Source: Solirubrobacter sp963724195
GTDB lineage: Bacteria > Actinomycetota > Thermoleophilia > Solirubrobacterales > Solirubrobacteraceae
NCBI GenBank assembly: GCA_963724195.1
Contig: CAVRTQ010000018.1
Location: 186,001 to 250,000 of the forward strand
Length of the DNA stretch: 64,000 nucleotides
Direction of reading: 5' to 3'
In this document: in pieces, positions 26,159 through 37,472 of the stretch
Layout: every line of letters begins with the position of its first letter
How positions within the stretch are numbered: the first letter of the stretch is position 1
Position numbers and translations under genes: made by a program
Notes under the pieces: generated by a model
Database searches by the model: none
What the model saw: only the letters and a program-made list of their open reading frames with translations
What the model was told of the DNA's origin: nothing

Positions 26159-27254
26159 GTGCATTCGGACCTCATTCTCTGGATCGTCGTCGGCACGGCG
26201 CTGGCCTTCGACTTCACCAACGGCTTCCACGACACCGCGAACTCGATCGCGACCTCGGTGTCGACGCGGGCGATGTCACCCCGCCTGGCGGTGATCATGG
26301 CCGCGACCCTGAACTTCGTGGGCGCGTTCCTGTCGCTGGCCGTGGCCGCGACGATCGCCAAGGGCATCGTCGACTCCACCTCGATCACGCTCCTGACGGT
26401 GTTCGCGGGCCTGATCGGCGCGATCGCCTGGAACCTCGTGACGTGGTGGCTCGGGCTGCCGTCGTCGTCCTCGCACGCCCTGATCGGCGGCATGGTGGGC
26501 GCGACGCTCGTCGCCCAGGGCCCGTCGGCCGTCCTGTGGGACGGGTCTGATCGAGAAGGTCGCGGTGCCCGCGCTCGTCGCGCCGGTGCTGGCGATGCTC
26601 GCCGCCGGCCTCGCGATCCTCGTCGCGTATCGCATCGTCGGCCGCCAGAAGCCCGGCGTCGTGACCCGCGGATTCCGGCTCGGTCAGCTCGCCACCAGCG
26701 CCCTGTTCTCGCTCTCGCACGGCACCAACGACGCGCAGAAGACGATGGGGATCATCTTCCTCGCGCTGGTCGCGAACGGGAACCTGAGCGCGGACGCCGA
26801 CATCCCGCTCTGGGTCGTCGTCTCGGCGGCGACCGCGATTTCGCTCGGGACCTACTTCGGCGGCTGGCGGATCGTGCGCACGATGGGCTCGCGGATCATC
26901 AAGATGGACCCGGCGCAGGGCTTCGCCGCCCAGGGCGCGGGTGCGGCGGTGATCCTCTCCGCTTCGCACGTCGGCTTCCCGCTGTCCACCACGCAGGTGA
27001 TGTCGGGCGCGATCGTGGGCGCCGGCGCCGCCAAGCGGCTCTCCGCGGTCCGCTGGGGCGTGGCCGGGAACATCGTCACGGCGTGGATCCTCACGCTGCC
27101 GTGCTCGGCCGCCGTGGGGGCGTTCACCTACGGCGTGGTGTCGATCTTCGGTGACGGCTCGGTCGGGCCGATCGTCGTGGCCAGCGGGCTGCTCGTGGCG
27201 CTCGCGGCGTTCTTCGCGCGCAAGCTGCGACGTCCGGCGGCGGTGCCGGCGTGA
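26159..27254 (+). CDS. PiT-family inorganic phosphate transporter, one frameshift
   Basis: About 364 residues after removing one base near 26548. Both halves of the inverted PiT repeat carry the family signature: DFTNGFHDTANSIAT near the N-terminus and LSHGTNDAQKTMGI in the middle. AWNLVTWWLGLPSSSSHALIGG and FPLSTTQVMSGAIVG are the matching helical-hairpin regions. PiT proteins take up metal-phosphate by proton or sodium symport across the inner membrane. GTG is the start, six bases after the DUF47 stop. The stop overlaps the next ATG by one base, so the three genes form one operon. Confidence 0.92.
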
Positions 27255-27484
27255 TGTTCGGCGTCGTCGAGCTCGGGCAGATCGTCGAGGTGATCTGGGT
27301 GTCGCTCCTGGCGGGCGTCGGCATCACGGGGTGCTTCTCGTTCGTGGTGCTCGGGCTCGCGCGCTACGTGGACTCGCAGGGCGGCGTGCGGGTGGCGTGG
27401 GGCGCACTCGCGGTGTCCGCCTTCGCCCTGTTCATCGGCGGGATGATCTTCGCCGTGCAGATCATGCTCACCAAACCCGCCTAG
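27254..27484 (+). CDS. Small two-helix membrane protein of the PiT operon
   Basis: 76 residues with two clear hydrophobic segments (VIWVSLLAGVGITGCFSFVV and LAVSAFALFIGGMIFAVQIM) and a short loop containing ARYVDSQGG. Translation is coupled to PiT through the TGATG junction, so it may be an accessory subunit of the transporter. I know no named family for it. Its stop codon lies on the stop codon of the acetyltransferase gene on the other strand. Confidence 0.75.
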   Translation: MFGVVELGQIVEVIWVSLLAGVGITGCFSFVVLGLARYVDSQGGVRVAWGALAVSAFALFIGGMIFAVQIMLTKPA

Positions 27485-28047
27485 TACGTGATCTCGCGCA
27501 GCACGCGGGCGGGTGAACCGGCCGCGATGCTGTAGGGCGGGATGTCGGACGTGACGACGCTGTTGGCGCCGATCACACAGCGCTCGCCGACGGTGACGCC
27601 GGACGTGATCACGACGTTCGCGCCGCACCACACGTTGTCGCCGACGGTGGTCGGGCCCTTGGAGGAGAAGCCCTGCCAGGTGATCGGCTTGTCGGGGTCG
27701 TCGAAGCGGTGGTTGCCGTCGGTGACGAAGCAGCCGTTGGCGAACATGCAGTGCTCGCCGATCGTGACCCGGTCGACGGCCGCGACCTGCACGCCGAGGT
27801 TGAGAAAGCTGCCGCCACCGATGTGGATGTGGCCGGAGCCCGTGAGCCACACGTTGGGCTCCAGAACGACGTGCTCGCCCAGCGTGAGGCGGCCGTCGGC
27901 GAACATCTCGAGGATCTCGCCGTGGAGCGGCCATTTGGCGAACGCGCGCCGCTTGGCGAACTCGTAGTGGATGCGAGCGCGGTTCCAGGGCAGGGCGTTG
28001 CGCTGGTACCAGCGCCACTTCTGGGCCCACAGTTTGAGGTCGTCCAC
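27481..28047 (-). CDS. Hexapeptide-repeat acyltransferase (NodL/LacA-like)
   Basis: 188 residues with a left-handed beta-helix: imperfect hexapeptide repeats such as LTLGEHVVLEPNVWLTG, IHIGGGSFLNLGVQV, VTIGEHCMFANG and TTVGDNVWCGANVVITSG, then IAAGSPARVLREI, which is the usual cap of the family. GNHRFDDPDKPITWQGF holds the conserved loop with the acetyl-CoA-side His. Such enzymes O- or N-acetylate sugars. GTG at 28047 is used because no ATG is in frame. The acceptor is unknown; it may modify the surface glycan. Confidence 0.85.
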   Translation of the reverse strand: MDDLKLWAQKWRWYQRNALPWNRARIHYEFAKRRAFAKWPLHGEILEMFADGRLTLGEHVVLEPNVWLTGSGHIHIGGGSFLNLGVQVAAVDRVTIGEHCMFANGCFVTDGNHRFDDPDKPITWQGFSSKGPTTVGDNVWCGANVVITSGVTVGERCVIGANSVVTSDIPPYSIAAGSPARVLREITY

Positions 28048-28143
28048 GCCGCGCAGGATGCCATGCAGGGGGACGTAAGGCCGCGCGCGGAGCTAGCAAT
28101 ATGAGAGCCGACGGGCAAGCCTCGTGGGGTCACACCCAATCGC

Positions 28144-28149
28144 AGGAGG
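28144..28149 (+). promoter_or_regulatory. Shine-Dalgarno AGGAGG that selects a TTG start
   Basis: AGGAGG lies eight bases before TTG 28158. The longer frame from ATG 28101 would put a charged 19-residue stretch in front of the signal peptide, so the TTG is the better start. Confidence 0.8.
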
Positions 28150-28157
28150 CTCTTCCC

Positions 28158-29111
28158 TTGCGGCTCACCCCGCTGTACGCCGTACTGTTCGCGCTTCTCT
28201 TCGCCGCTCCTTCCACCGCCGCCGTGCCGCATACCGTGCAGCCCGGCGAGACGCTGTGGTCGATCGCCGCCGCGAACAACTTGACCACGCGCACCGTCGC
28301 CGCCTTCAACGGCCTGTCCGAGAACTCGCAGGTCGTGCTCGGCTCGACGATCCAGGTGCCGTCGACGGTCGAGGGCTACGCCGCCCTCCAGAACGCGGGC
28401 CTCGTCGCCGCCGCGCCCGCCGCTGCATCGTCCGCCCCGGCTGCGGCCGCCGCGCCGGCCGCGGCTCCCGCTTCCGCTGCTCCCGCCCCGCAGGGCGGCT
28501 ACACCGTGCGGGCCGGCGACACGCTGTCCGGGCTCGCCGCGTCCTCGGGCGTGTCCCTGAACGACATCGCCGCCATGAACGGTCTCGACCCGAGCGGGCT
28601 GCTGCTCACGGGCACCGTGATCAAGCTGCCGACCGGCGCTCCCGCCCCGCCGCGGGCCTCGCAGCCCGCGCCGGCGCAGAAGGTGATCCCGCAGGCCGAC
28701 CCCGCGCCGACCGCGACCCGCGTGGGCGCCGGTGACGTGCAGACCGTCGCCTCCCAGCACGGCGTCTCTCCCTCGCTCGCCACCGCGATCGCGTACCAGG
28801 AGAGCGGGTTCAACAACAACATGGTGTCCTCGGCCAACGCGCGCGGGGTCATGCAGGTCATGCCCGGCACGTGGGACTACGTGCAGCAGAACCTCGCCTC
28901 GCGGCAGCTGAACCCGAGCTCCGCGCACGACAACGTGACGGCGGGCGTGCTGTATCTGAAGCAGTTGCTCAACCAGACCGGCGGCAACGAGTCCGACGCC
29001 ATTGCCGCGTACTACCAGGGATTGGGGGCGCTGCGTTCACGCGGCGTCTTTGACGACACGAAGCAGTACATCGCCAACGTCCAGGCGTTGCGCGGCCGCT
29101 TCGGCGGATAG
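28158..29111 (+). CDS. Secreted protein with two LysM domains and a lytic transglycosylase domain
   Basis: 317 residues from TTG. A signal peptide (LTPLYAVLFALLFAAPSTAA) is followed by LysM 1 (HTVQPGETLWSIAAANNLT), an Ala/Pro-rich linker, LysM 2 (YTVRAGDTLSGLAASSGVS), a second Pro/Ala linker and an SLT-like catalytic domain. AIAYQESGFNNNMVSSANARGVMQVMPGTW contains the catalytic Glu in the ES motif and the GVMQVMP motif. LysM binds peptidoglycan and the SLT domain cleaves its glycan strands between MurNAc and GlcNAc, so this is a cell-wall remodelling enzyme acting outside the membrane. A strong hairpin follows 17 bp after the stop. Confidence 0.9.
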   Translation: MRLTPLYAVLFALLFAAPSTAAVPHTVQPGETLWSIAAANNLTTRTVAAFNGLSENSQVVLGSTIQVPSTVEGYAALQNAGLVAAAPAAASSAPAAAAAPAAAPASAAPAPQGGYTVRAGDTLSGLAASSGVSLNDIAAMNGLDPSGLLLTGTVIKLPTGAPAPPRASQPAPAQKVIPQADPAPTATRVGAGDVQTVASQHGVSPSLATAIAYQESGFNNNMVSSANARGVMQVMPGTWDYVQQNLASRQLNPSSAHDNVTAGVLYLKQLLNQTGGNESDAIAAYYQGLGALRSRGVFDDTKQYIANVQALRGRFGG

Positions 29112-29128
29112 ATAGGTTCTTTGCGGAT

Positions 29129-29161
29129 CGGTCCGCGACGAAATCGTTTCGTCGCGGACCG
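29129..29161. promoter_or_regulatory. 15-bp perfect inverted repeat before the MarR gene
   Basis: Arms CGGTCCGCGACGAAA and TTTCGTCGCGGACCG enclose TCG. It lies between the transglycosylase stop and the MarR start, so it can act as terminator for the former. The symmetric core GAAATCGTTTC also sits just before TTGCTACGGT, a possible -10 region for marR, so it can equally be the MarR operator. Both roles may hold. Confidence 0.6.
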
Positions 29162-29180
29162 TTCTTGCTACGGTGTTCAC

Positions 29181-29655
29181 GTGGCTGTGGCAACCGAACG
29201 CGTCGACCTCATCTTCCTCCTGTCGCAGGCGGCTCACGCCCTGCAGACCGAGATGACCGCGGCGCTCGAGAAGATCGGGGTCACGCCCCGCATGCACTGC
29301 GTGCTCTTTCACGCGCAGGCACGGCGAGTTCACGCAGATCCAACTCGCCGAGCGGTGCGCGCTCGACAAGACGACGATGGTCGTCACCATGGACGCGCTC
29401 GAGCAGGCCGGCCTGGCTGAGCGCCGCCCCTCCCCCACCGACCGGCGCGCGCGCATCATCGCCGTCACGGACGCCGGCCGCACACTGGTTCGACGCGGCG
29501 ATGCCATCGTCGCCGACCTGTACGCGGACGTCCTCGAATCACTCCCCGGCGCGCAGCGCGAGGCGTTCGTCTCCGCCCTGCAAGGACTGATGGCGGGGCG
29601 CCTGGCCAAGCCGGCGGTGTGCGAGACGACCGTGCGGCGGAAGCGCTCGTCCTGA
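29181..29655 (+). CDS. MarR-family transcriptional regulator, one frameshift
   Basis: About 157 residues once a one-base shift near 29320 is removed. The winged helix-turn-helix is seen as FTQIQLAERCALDKTTMVVTMDALEQAGLAERRPSPTDRRARIIAVT, with the D-x-R wing typical of MarR. Dimerisation helices lie at both ends. MarR proteins usually repress a neighbouring efflux gene until a small phenolic ligand binds. The gene directly downstream is a DHA2 exporter. The GTG start has no clear Shine-Dalgarno site and sits just after a candidate -10 box. Confidence 0.88.
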
Positions 29656-29658
29656 ATT

Positions 29659-29690
29659 AGATCGTCTACTTCGGGATCATTTGCTACGGT
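29659..29690 (+). promoter_or_regulatory. Candidate promoter/operator of the exporter gene
   Basis: TAGATCGTCTA is a small palindrome centred on TCG, as is the core of the repeat before marR. It is followed by TTGCTACGGT, the same ten bases found before marR (29165-29174), with TACGGT as a possible -10 box. Two equal promoter ends, each next to a TCG-centred palindrome, suggest control of both genes by the MarR protein. Confidence 0.5.
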
Positions 29691-29697
29691 TCGGTCT

Positions 29698-31117
29698 ATG
29701 ACCGACCGATTGGCTCTGCACCCCGACAACCGCTGGTTCGCGCTCGTGGTCCTCTGCGTCGGGTTCCTGATGATCGTCCTCGACTCGACGATCGTGAACG
29801 TGGCGCTGCCCTCGATCCAGACGGATCTCGAGCTGTCCTCCGGTGGCCTGGCGTGGGTCATCAACGCCTACCTGATCGCGTTCGGCGGCCTGCTGCTGCT
29901 CTCCGGCCGCGTCGGTGATCTGATCGGCCGCCGCCAGGTGTTCCTGGCCGGGCTGGCGCTGTTCACGTTCGCCTCGCTGTTGTGCGGACTGGCGATGGAG
30001 CCGTGGCAGCTGATCGCCGCGCGCTTCCTCCAGGGCGTCGGCGGCGCGCTGAGCTCTGCCGTGATCCTCGGCATGATCGTGACCATGTTCCCCTCGGGGC
30101 GCGAGCAGGCGAAGGCGATCGGGGTCTTCTCGTTCGTCGGGCTCGGCCGGCGCGTCGTTGGGGCTGCTGCTCGGCGGCGTGCTCACCCAGTTGCTGTCGT
30201 GGCACTGGATCTTCATCGTCAACGTGCCGATCGGGGTCGCGGCGTTCCTGCTGGCTTCGCGGCTTTTGGCTCGTGAGGAGGGATTGGGCCTGCGCGCGGG
30301 CGCCGACGTCCCCGGCGCCGTGCTGGTGACCGGCGCGTTGATGCTCGGCGTCTACACGATCGTCGACGCCGAGTCCTGGGCGCTCGGCGCGCTCGCCGCG
30401 GCGCTGCTCGGAGCGTTCGTGGTGCGCCAGGCGACCGCCGAGCGGCCGCTGCTGCGGCTCGGGCTCCTGAAGTCGCGCGACGTCGCGGGCGCGAACGTCG
30501 TCCAGCTGGTCGCCGTCGCGGGCATGCTCGGCATGTCGTTCCTGGCCGTGCTGTACCTGCAGCGCGTGCTCGGCTACGACGCGTTCACCACCGGCGTCTC
30601 GTTCCTCCCGATCTCGCTGGCGATCGGCGTGCTCTCGCTGGGCTTCTCGGCGCGGCTGATCATGCGCTTCGGCGCGCGCATCGTCCTGCTGCCCGCGCTG
30701 GCGCTGATGGCGGCCGGCCTGTGGCTGCTCGCCCAGGCCGGCGTCGACGGGCGCTACTTCGTGGACGTGTTGCCCGCGCTGCTGCTGATGGGCATCGGGG
30801 TAGGGCTGGTGCTTCCGGCGCTGATGACGCTCGCGATGTCGGGCGTGGCGCCGGAGGACTCCGGCTTCGCGAGCGGACTCGTGAACACCACCCAGCAGGT
30901 CGGCGGCGCCTTCGGCATCGCGATCCTCGCGTCCGTGGCGGCTGACCGGACGGGTGGCGCGACCGATCCCGCGGCGTTGGTCGCGGGCTACAGCGCGGCG
31001 TTCGAGTTGGCCGCGGGGCTCGCGGTCGCGGCGTTGGTGTTGGCGGTGGTGGTGTTGCGGCGGCGGCCGGCCGTCGCGGCGCAGGCCGAGGAGGCGCGGG
31101 TGGCTGTGGCCGCCTGA
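29698..31117 (+). CDS. MFS DHA2-family (EmrB/QacA-like) drug exporter, one frameshift
   Basis: About 473 residues and 14 hydrophobic segments after correcting one base near 30149. Signatures are LDSTIVNVALPSIQ (DHA2 motif D1), GRVGDLIGRRQVF (motif A) and RFLQGVGGALSSAVILGMI (motif B with the functional Arg), followed by WHWIFIVNVPIGVAAF. This family expels lipophilic drugs and dyes in exchange for protons. It follows the MarR gene by 42 bp. Downstream lies the inverted-repeat element rather than an ordinary terminator. Confidence 0.9.
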
Positions 31118-31119
31118 GG

Positions 31120-31522
31120 TGGGTGGCTAGAGCGCCGCGCGGGTTGGGCTGGGCGGCGAGGAGAACTCGAAACGAACGGCAACTGCCCGGTAAGGGGGTG
31201 GTGAGCCCGCCGCGCGGCAAGGTCGGGATGGGTTTGACCGCCTGAGGCGGCATAACCCAGGCAGCACGCGGGTGAGGTCGGAAAGTGTCCTGGCAGGACA
31301 CTTTGCGACCGCACCTCCGCGTCGGTGCGGTCGGAAAACTGCCTGACAGGCAGCTTTGCGACCCAACCCCCGCGGGTGCGGTCGGAAACATCCGCTCAGC
31401 GGACCTTTGCGACCTCACCCCTGCCGCGGGGCAGGCTCACCACGCCCTCACCAGCGCAGTTGCCGTTCGTTTCGAGTTCTCCTCGCCGCCGAGCCAAACC
31501 AGCCCGGCGCTCTAGCCACCCA
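31120..31522. repeat. Long inverted repeat (67-bp arms, 63 matches) enclosing a hairpin array
   Basis: The gap between the exporter and uvrA stop codons is filled by one symmetric element. The left arm 31120-31186 and right arm 31456-31522 are equal in length and match at 63 of 67 positions, starting with TGGGTGGCTAGAGCGCC on each side. Weaker matching continues inward for about 35 more bases (shared GGTGGTGAGCC). The core holds a GGGTT/AACCC hairpin at 31230-31258 and three regular hairpins. No reading frame of note and no target-site duplication is visible. It may be a non-autonomous mobile element, a bidirectional terminator or a structured RNA. Confidence 0.85.
31276..31414. repeat. Array of three 35-nt hairpin units
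   Basis: Units lie at 31276-31310, 31329-31363 and 31380-31414, each exactly 35 nt, with 18- and 16-nt spacers. All begin GGTCGGAAA and end TTTGCGACC, which pair except for one G-G mismatch. Between these constant ends lies a 17-nt core that differs in sequence from unit to unit but is palindromic in each: GTGTCCTG/CAGGACAC, CTGCCTG/CAGGCAG, TCCGCT/AGCGGA around one central base. The spacers carry GCACC/GGTGC-type complements that lengthen each stem. Confidence 0.9.
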
Positions 31523-31531
31523 GCCGCGCGA

Positions 31532-34423
<2,892 letters not shown>

Positions 34424-34478
34424 AAGACCGCCTCCCAGTCTACGGCGGGGCCGGACGTACTTCCCGAACAGATGTTCG

Positions 34479-36011
34479 CTAGGTGCGGGGAACGCGGACC
34501 GGAGCGGTCAGCAAACCGGCGTCCAGCAGCTTGCCCTCGAGATAGACGAGGAACGGCTCTACCTGCAGCTCCTCCCCGGTCGCGCGGCGCAGCAGCTCGC
34601 GCGAGTCGAACTTGCGCCCGTGCCGGTGGATGTTGTCGCGCAGCCACTCCCGCAGCGGCCCGAAGTCGCCCACGGCGATGGAGTCGTCGATGTCCGGCAG
34701 GTCGGTGCGCAGCGCCTGCCACAGCTGCGCGGACATCAGGTTCCCGATCGTGTACGTCGGGAAGTAGCCGATCATCCCGGTGCCCCAGTGGATGTCCTGC
34801 AGGACGCCCTCGAGCACCGACGGGGTCTCCAGGCCGAGCAACCGGTACGTGGCCTCGTCCCAGGCGTCCGGGAGGTCGGCGACGCTCAGCCGCCCCTCGA
34901 CCAGGGCCAACTCGAGCTCGAACCGCAGCGCGATGTGCAGGTTGTACGTCGTCTCGTCGGCCTCGATCCGGATCAGCGAGAGCCGCACCTGGTTGACGGA
35001 GCGATAGAGCTCATTGACGTCCCAGGCGTCGAACGGGTGCCCGAAGTGGCGCTGCATGACCGGCAGGATCCACTCGGAGAAGGGCTTGCCGCGGCCGACG
35101 AGGTTCTCCCACAGCCGGCTCTGGGACTCGTGGGTGCCGAGGCCGGCGGCGTCGGCGAGCGTCGTCCGGTAGTGCGCGGGCGACATCTGCGCCTCGTACA
35201 GGCCGTGCCCGAACTCGTGCAGGCAGGCGTAGAACGCCGCCGCGAGGTCGTCGGGCTCCCAGCGGGTCGTGAGCCGCACGTCCGTGTGCGCCATCGAGCG
35301 CGCGAACGGGTGCACCGACGGGTCCAGGCGCCAGTGCTCGGCGTTGTAGCCGACGGCCTGCAGGAGCTCCCCCGCGAACGGTTGCTGGCGCTCCGTCGGG
35401 AAGTGGCCCGGGAAGACGCGGCCGTCCTCCCCCGCCGCCGCGGCCGCCGAGACGAGCGGGACGAGCTCCCTCTGGATGTGCGTGAACAGCCCGCGCAGCT
35501 CTTCGGTCGTGAGGCCGGGCTCGTAGTCGTCGAGCAGGATGTCGTACGGGTGCGCGAACTCGCCCGTGTCGTCGAAGCACGCGATGTACCGCTGCTGGAG
35601 CTCGAGCAGATGCTCGAGCGCCGGCGCGAACGGCTTGAAGCTCGCCTTCTCGCGCGCCTCGAGCCAGGACTGCTGCGCGAGTGCCGACGCCCCCGACATC
35701 TCCGCGGCGAGGTCCGTGGGCACGCGCACGGCCTTCTCGTGGTCGCGCTTGAGCACGGCGATCAGCCGCACGTCGTCCGAGTCCGGGTCCTCCGACGCCG
35801 CCCACGGCTCCAGCTCGTCGAGGATGCGGCCGAGCTGCGGGTCGGTCAGGCGCGCGTGCTGGATCCGCTCGAGCGCCTCGAACTGGTCCGCGCGCGCGTC
35901 CGCCCCACCCGGCGGCATCATCGTGTTCTGGTCCCACAGCAGCAGGCCGCCGATCCCGTTGAGATCGGCGATCTCGCGGGCGCGCCGGTGCAGTTCGGGA
36001 AGCTCGTTCAT
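34479..36011 (-). CDS. M32-family metallocarboxypeptidase
   Basis: 510 residues, the normal length for thermostable carboxypeptidase 1 (Taq CP type). The zinc site is HEFGH at about 265-269 with GTHESQSRLWEN downstream giving the third ligand. WDQNTMMPPGG near the N-terminus and DIHWGTGMIGYFPTYTIGN near the C-terminus are family hallmarks. These cytoplasmic enzymes remove C-terminal residues from peptides. The ATG overlaps the stop of the DivIVA-domain gene (ATGA), so the two are translated together. Confidence 0.95.
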   Translation of the reverse strand: MNELPELHRRAREIADLNGIGGLLLWDQNTMMPPGGADARADQFEALERIQHARLTDPQLGRILDELEPWAASEDPDSDDVRLIAVLKRDHEKAVRVPTDLAAEMSGASALAQQSWLEAREKASFKPFAPALEHLLELQQRYIACFDDTGEFAHPYDILLDDYEPGLTTEELRGLFTHIQRELVPLVSAAAAAGEDGRVFPGHFPTERQQPFAGELLQAVGYNAEHWRLDPSVHPFARSMAHTDVRLTTRWEPDDLAAAFYACLHEFGHGLYEAQMSPAHYRTTLADAAGLGTHESQSRLWENLVGRGKPFSEWILPVMQRHFGHPFDAWDVNELYRSVNQVRLSLIRIEADETTYNLHIALRFELELALVEGRLSVADLPDAWDEATYRLLGLETPSVLEGVLQDIHWGTGMIGYFPTYTIGNLMSAQLWQALRTDLPDIDDSIAVGDFGPLREWLRDNIHRHGRKFDSRELLRRATGEELQVEPFLVYLEGKLLDAGLLTAPVRVPRT

Positions 36012-36591
36012 CGACCTGCTCTGGCGTAGACGTCGTCGAGGAGCGCGTCGGGATCGGCGAGCTCGAAGTGCTCCGCGAGGTACGCGGCGGTCTCCTCGCG
36101 CGAGCTGCCGCTGAGCGCCATGTTGAGGGCGATGAGGCGCGCGCCCTCATCATCCTTGGGGAGTGGGGCGACCGGCGCCGCTTCGGCTCTGCGCTGGGTT
36201 CCGCAGGGGTGCCGGCGACGTCCGCCTGAAGCTGCTCGAGGCCGGCCGTGAGGCGTTCGCCGGAGGCGCGGAGGGCGGTGAGGAGGCGGCCGAGCTCGGA
36301 TTCGAGCTCGTCGAGCTTGGACAGCATGCCCGCGGTGGCCTGCTGGACCTGCGTGACGTGGTCGGAGGCTTCGCGGGAGGCCTCGGCGCGGACGGAGGCG
36401 ACGCTGCGCTCCGCGGCCTCGAGGATCTCGCGGACCTGGTCGGAGGTGGACGCGGCGAACGAGGGAGCCGGGAGCGGCGAGTTGGACTCGAACGCGTCCG
36501 CGACCCGGCGCAGATGCTCGTCCACTGCGGCTGGGTCGTAGCCCCGGCGCCCCGTCGGGAAGTCGCGGCGCTGGATTCCGTCCCGATCCAC
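36008..36591 (-). CDS. DivIVA-domain coiled-coil protein, one frameshift
   Basis: About 194 residues after removing one base near 36175. The N-terminal segment RRDFPTGRRGYDPAAVDEHLRRVADAFE matches the lipid-binding/coiled-coil start of DivIVA-like proteins (F-x-x-x-x-R-G-Y-D-x-x-x-V-D). A long coiled coil follows (REILEAAERSVASVRAEASREA, KLDELESELGRLLTALRASG), and the tail ends EHFELADPDALLDDVYARAGR. DivIVA proteins mark curved membrane at poles and septa. A role in growth-site organisation is likely but not certain. It is upstream of and overlaps the carboxypeptidase gene. Confidence 0.75.
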
Positions 36592-36612
36592 GACCGCCCA
36601 GGATAGGAGGCG

Positions 36613-37382
36613 CTACGGCAGGTGCGGGCGGCCGCTCGCGTCACGGACGATCAGGCCGTCGCGTTCGAGCCCCACGAGGGCGCGTTCGAGCCGCTCGCCC
36701 TGCAGCGGGATCTCCTTCTCCTGAAGCAGCGATGCGATCACGCGCCCGCGTGCCCATCGATCGGTGTCTTCGAATTTCGCTGGGCTTGACGCGACGAGCC
36801 GGAGTGACGACCAGGCGCAGGCAGCCGCGCTCGACCGGGCACCGCGCGCAGTCCGGATTGCGAGGGCGGCACACGGTCGCGCCCGAGCTCCATCATCGCC
36901 TGGTTGAACGGCGCCGCACGCCCGCGCGGGAGCAACTCGTCGGCACGCGCGGCGACGTCGACATCGCCCTCGCGCCGGGTGAGCACGCGGCGCACGTTGG
37001 TGTCCACGGCGGCCATGTCCCGATCCCACGCGAACGAGGAAACGGCAGCCGCCGTGTACTTGCCCACGCCGGGCAGCTCGGTGAGGTCGGAAGGCCAGCC
37101 GTGCTCGGCCACGTGCGCGGCCGCGCGCTGCAGCGCCAACGCGCGCCGGTTGTAGCCCAGGCCAGACCACAACGCGAGCACCTCGCGCACGGGCGCCTCG
37201 GCCAGCGCGCGAGCCGTCGGGAACTCGTCCAGCCAGCGCTCGTAGTACGGGACGACCCGCAGCGCCTGGGTCTGCTGGAGCATCACCTCGGACACGAGCA
37301 GCGCGTACGGGTCCCGGGTCTCGCGCCACGGCAGCGGCCTCCGGACCTCCTCGTACCACTCGAGCAGCGCGTCTACGTCCAC
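36613..37382 (-). CDS. mutY: A/G-specific adenine glycosylase, short form, frameshifted
   Basis: About 256 residues. MutY removes adenine mispaired with 8-oxoguanine. The helix-hairpin-helix is LPGVGKYTAAAVSSFAWDRDMAAVDTNV with the catalytic Asp in the last part; SEVMLQQTQ and LWSGLGYNRRA are also diagnostic. The 4Fe-4S loop CRPRNPDCARCPVERGC has the C-x6-C-x2-C-x5-C spacing. The MutT-like C-terminal domain is absent; a short winged-helix-like end (GRVIASLLQEKEIPLQGERL) replaces it. Two to three one-base shifts occur between 36770 and 36870. GTG is the start. Confidence 0.9.
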
Positions 37383-37472
37383 ACACGGACCATAGAACCG
37401 AGGTCACTTGCGTTCGCTCATGATCGTTTTGTAACGTTCGCAACCAGCAAACCACCAGGAGGAGAGAGGATC

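Noticed and set aside
26540..26560. In nearly every broken gene the added base can be placed exactly between two codons, which at first looked like a precise system of inserted bases.
   Set aside because: Any +1 shift can be written this way, because the codon before the shift is free to be chosen. Many sites can also be explained by one extra base in a short run (for example GGT to GGGT) or inside a codon. The pattern comes from the method of reading.
28048..28157. A riboswitch (for example c-di-AMP type) before the LysM/transglycosylase gene.
   Set aside because: The leader is only about 110 bases and I find none of the conserved riboswitch core motifs; only the ribosome site is clear.
31276..31414. 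The regular 35-nt units with spacers look like a short CRISPR array.
   Set aside because: Only three units exist, the variable part is palindromic and not spacer-like, the spacers are short and self-complementary, and no cas genes are near.
31120..31522. A miniature transposon with target-site duplication.
   Set aside because: The bases next to the two outer ends are not direct repeats of each other, and no transposase or second copy is in the window. A mobile origin stays possible but is not shown.
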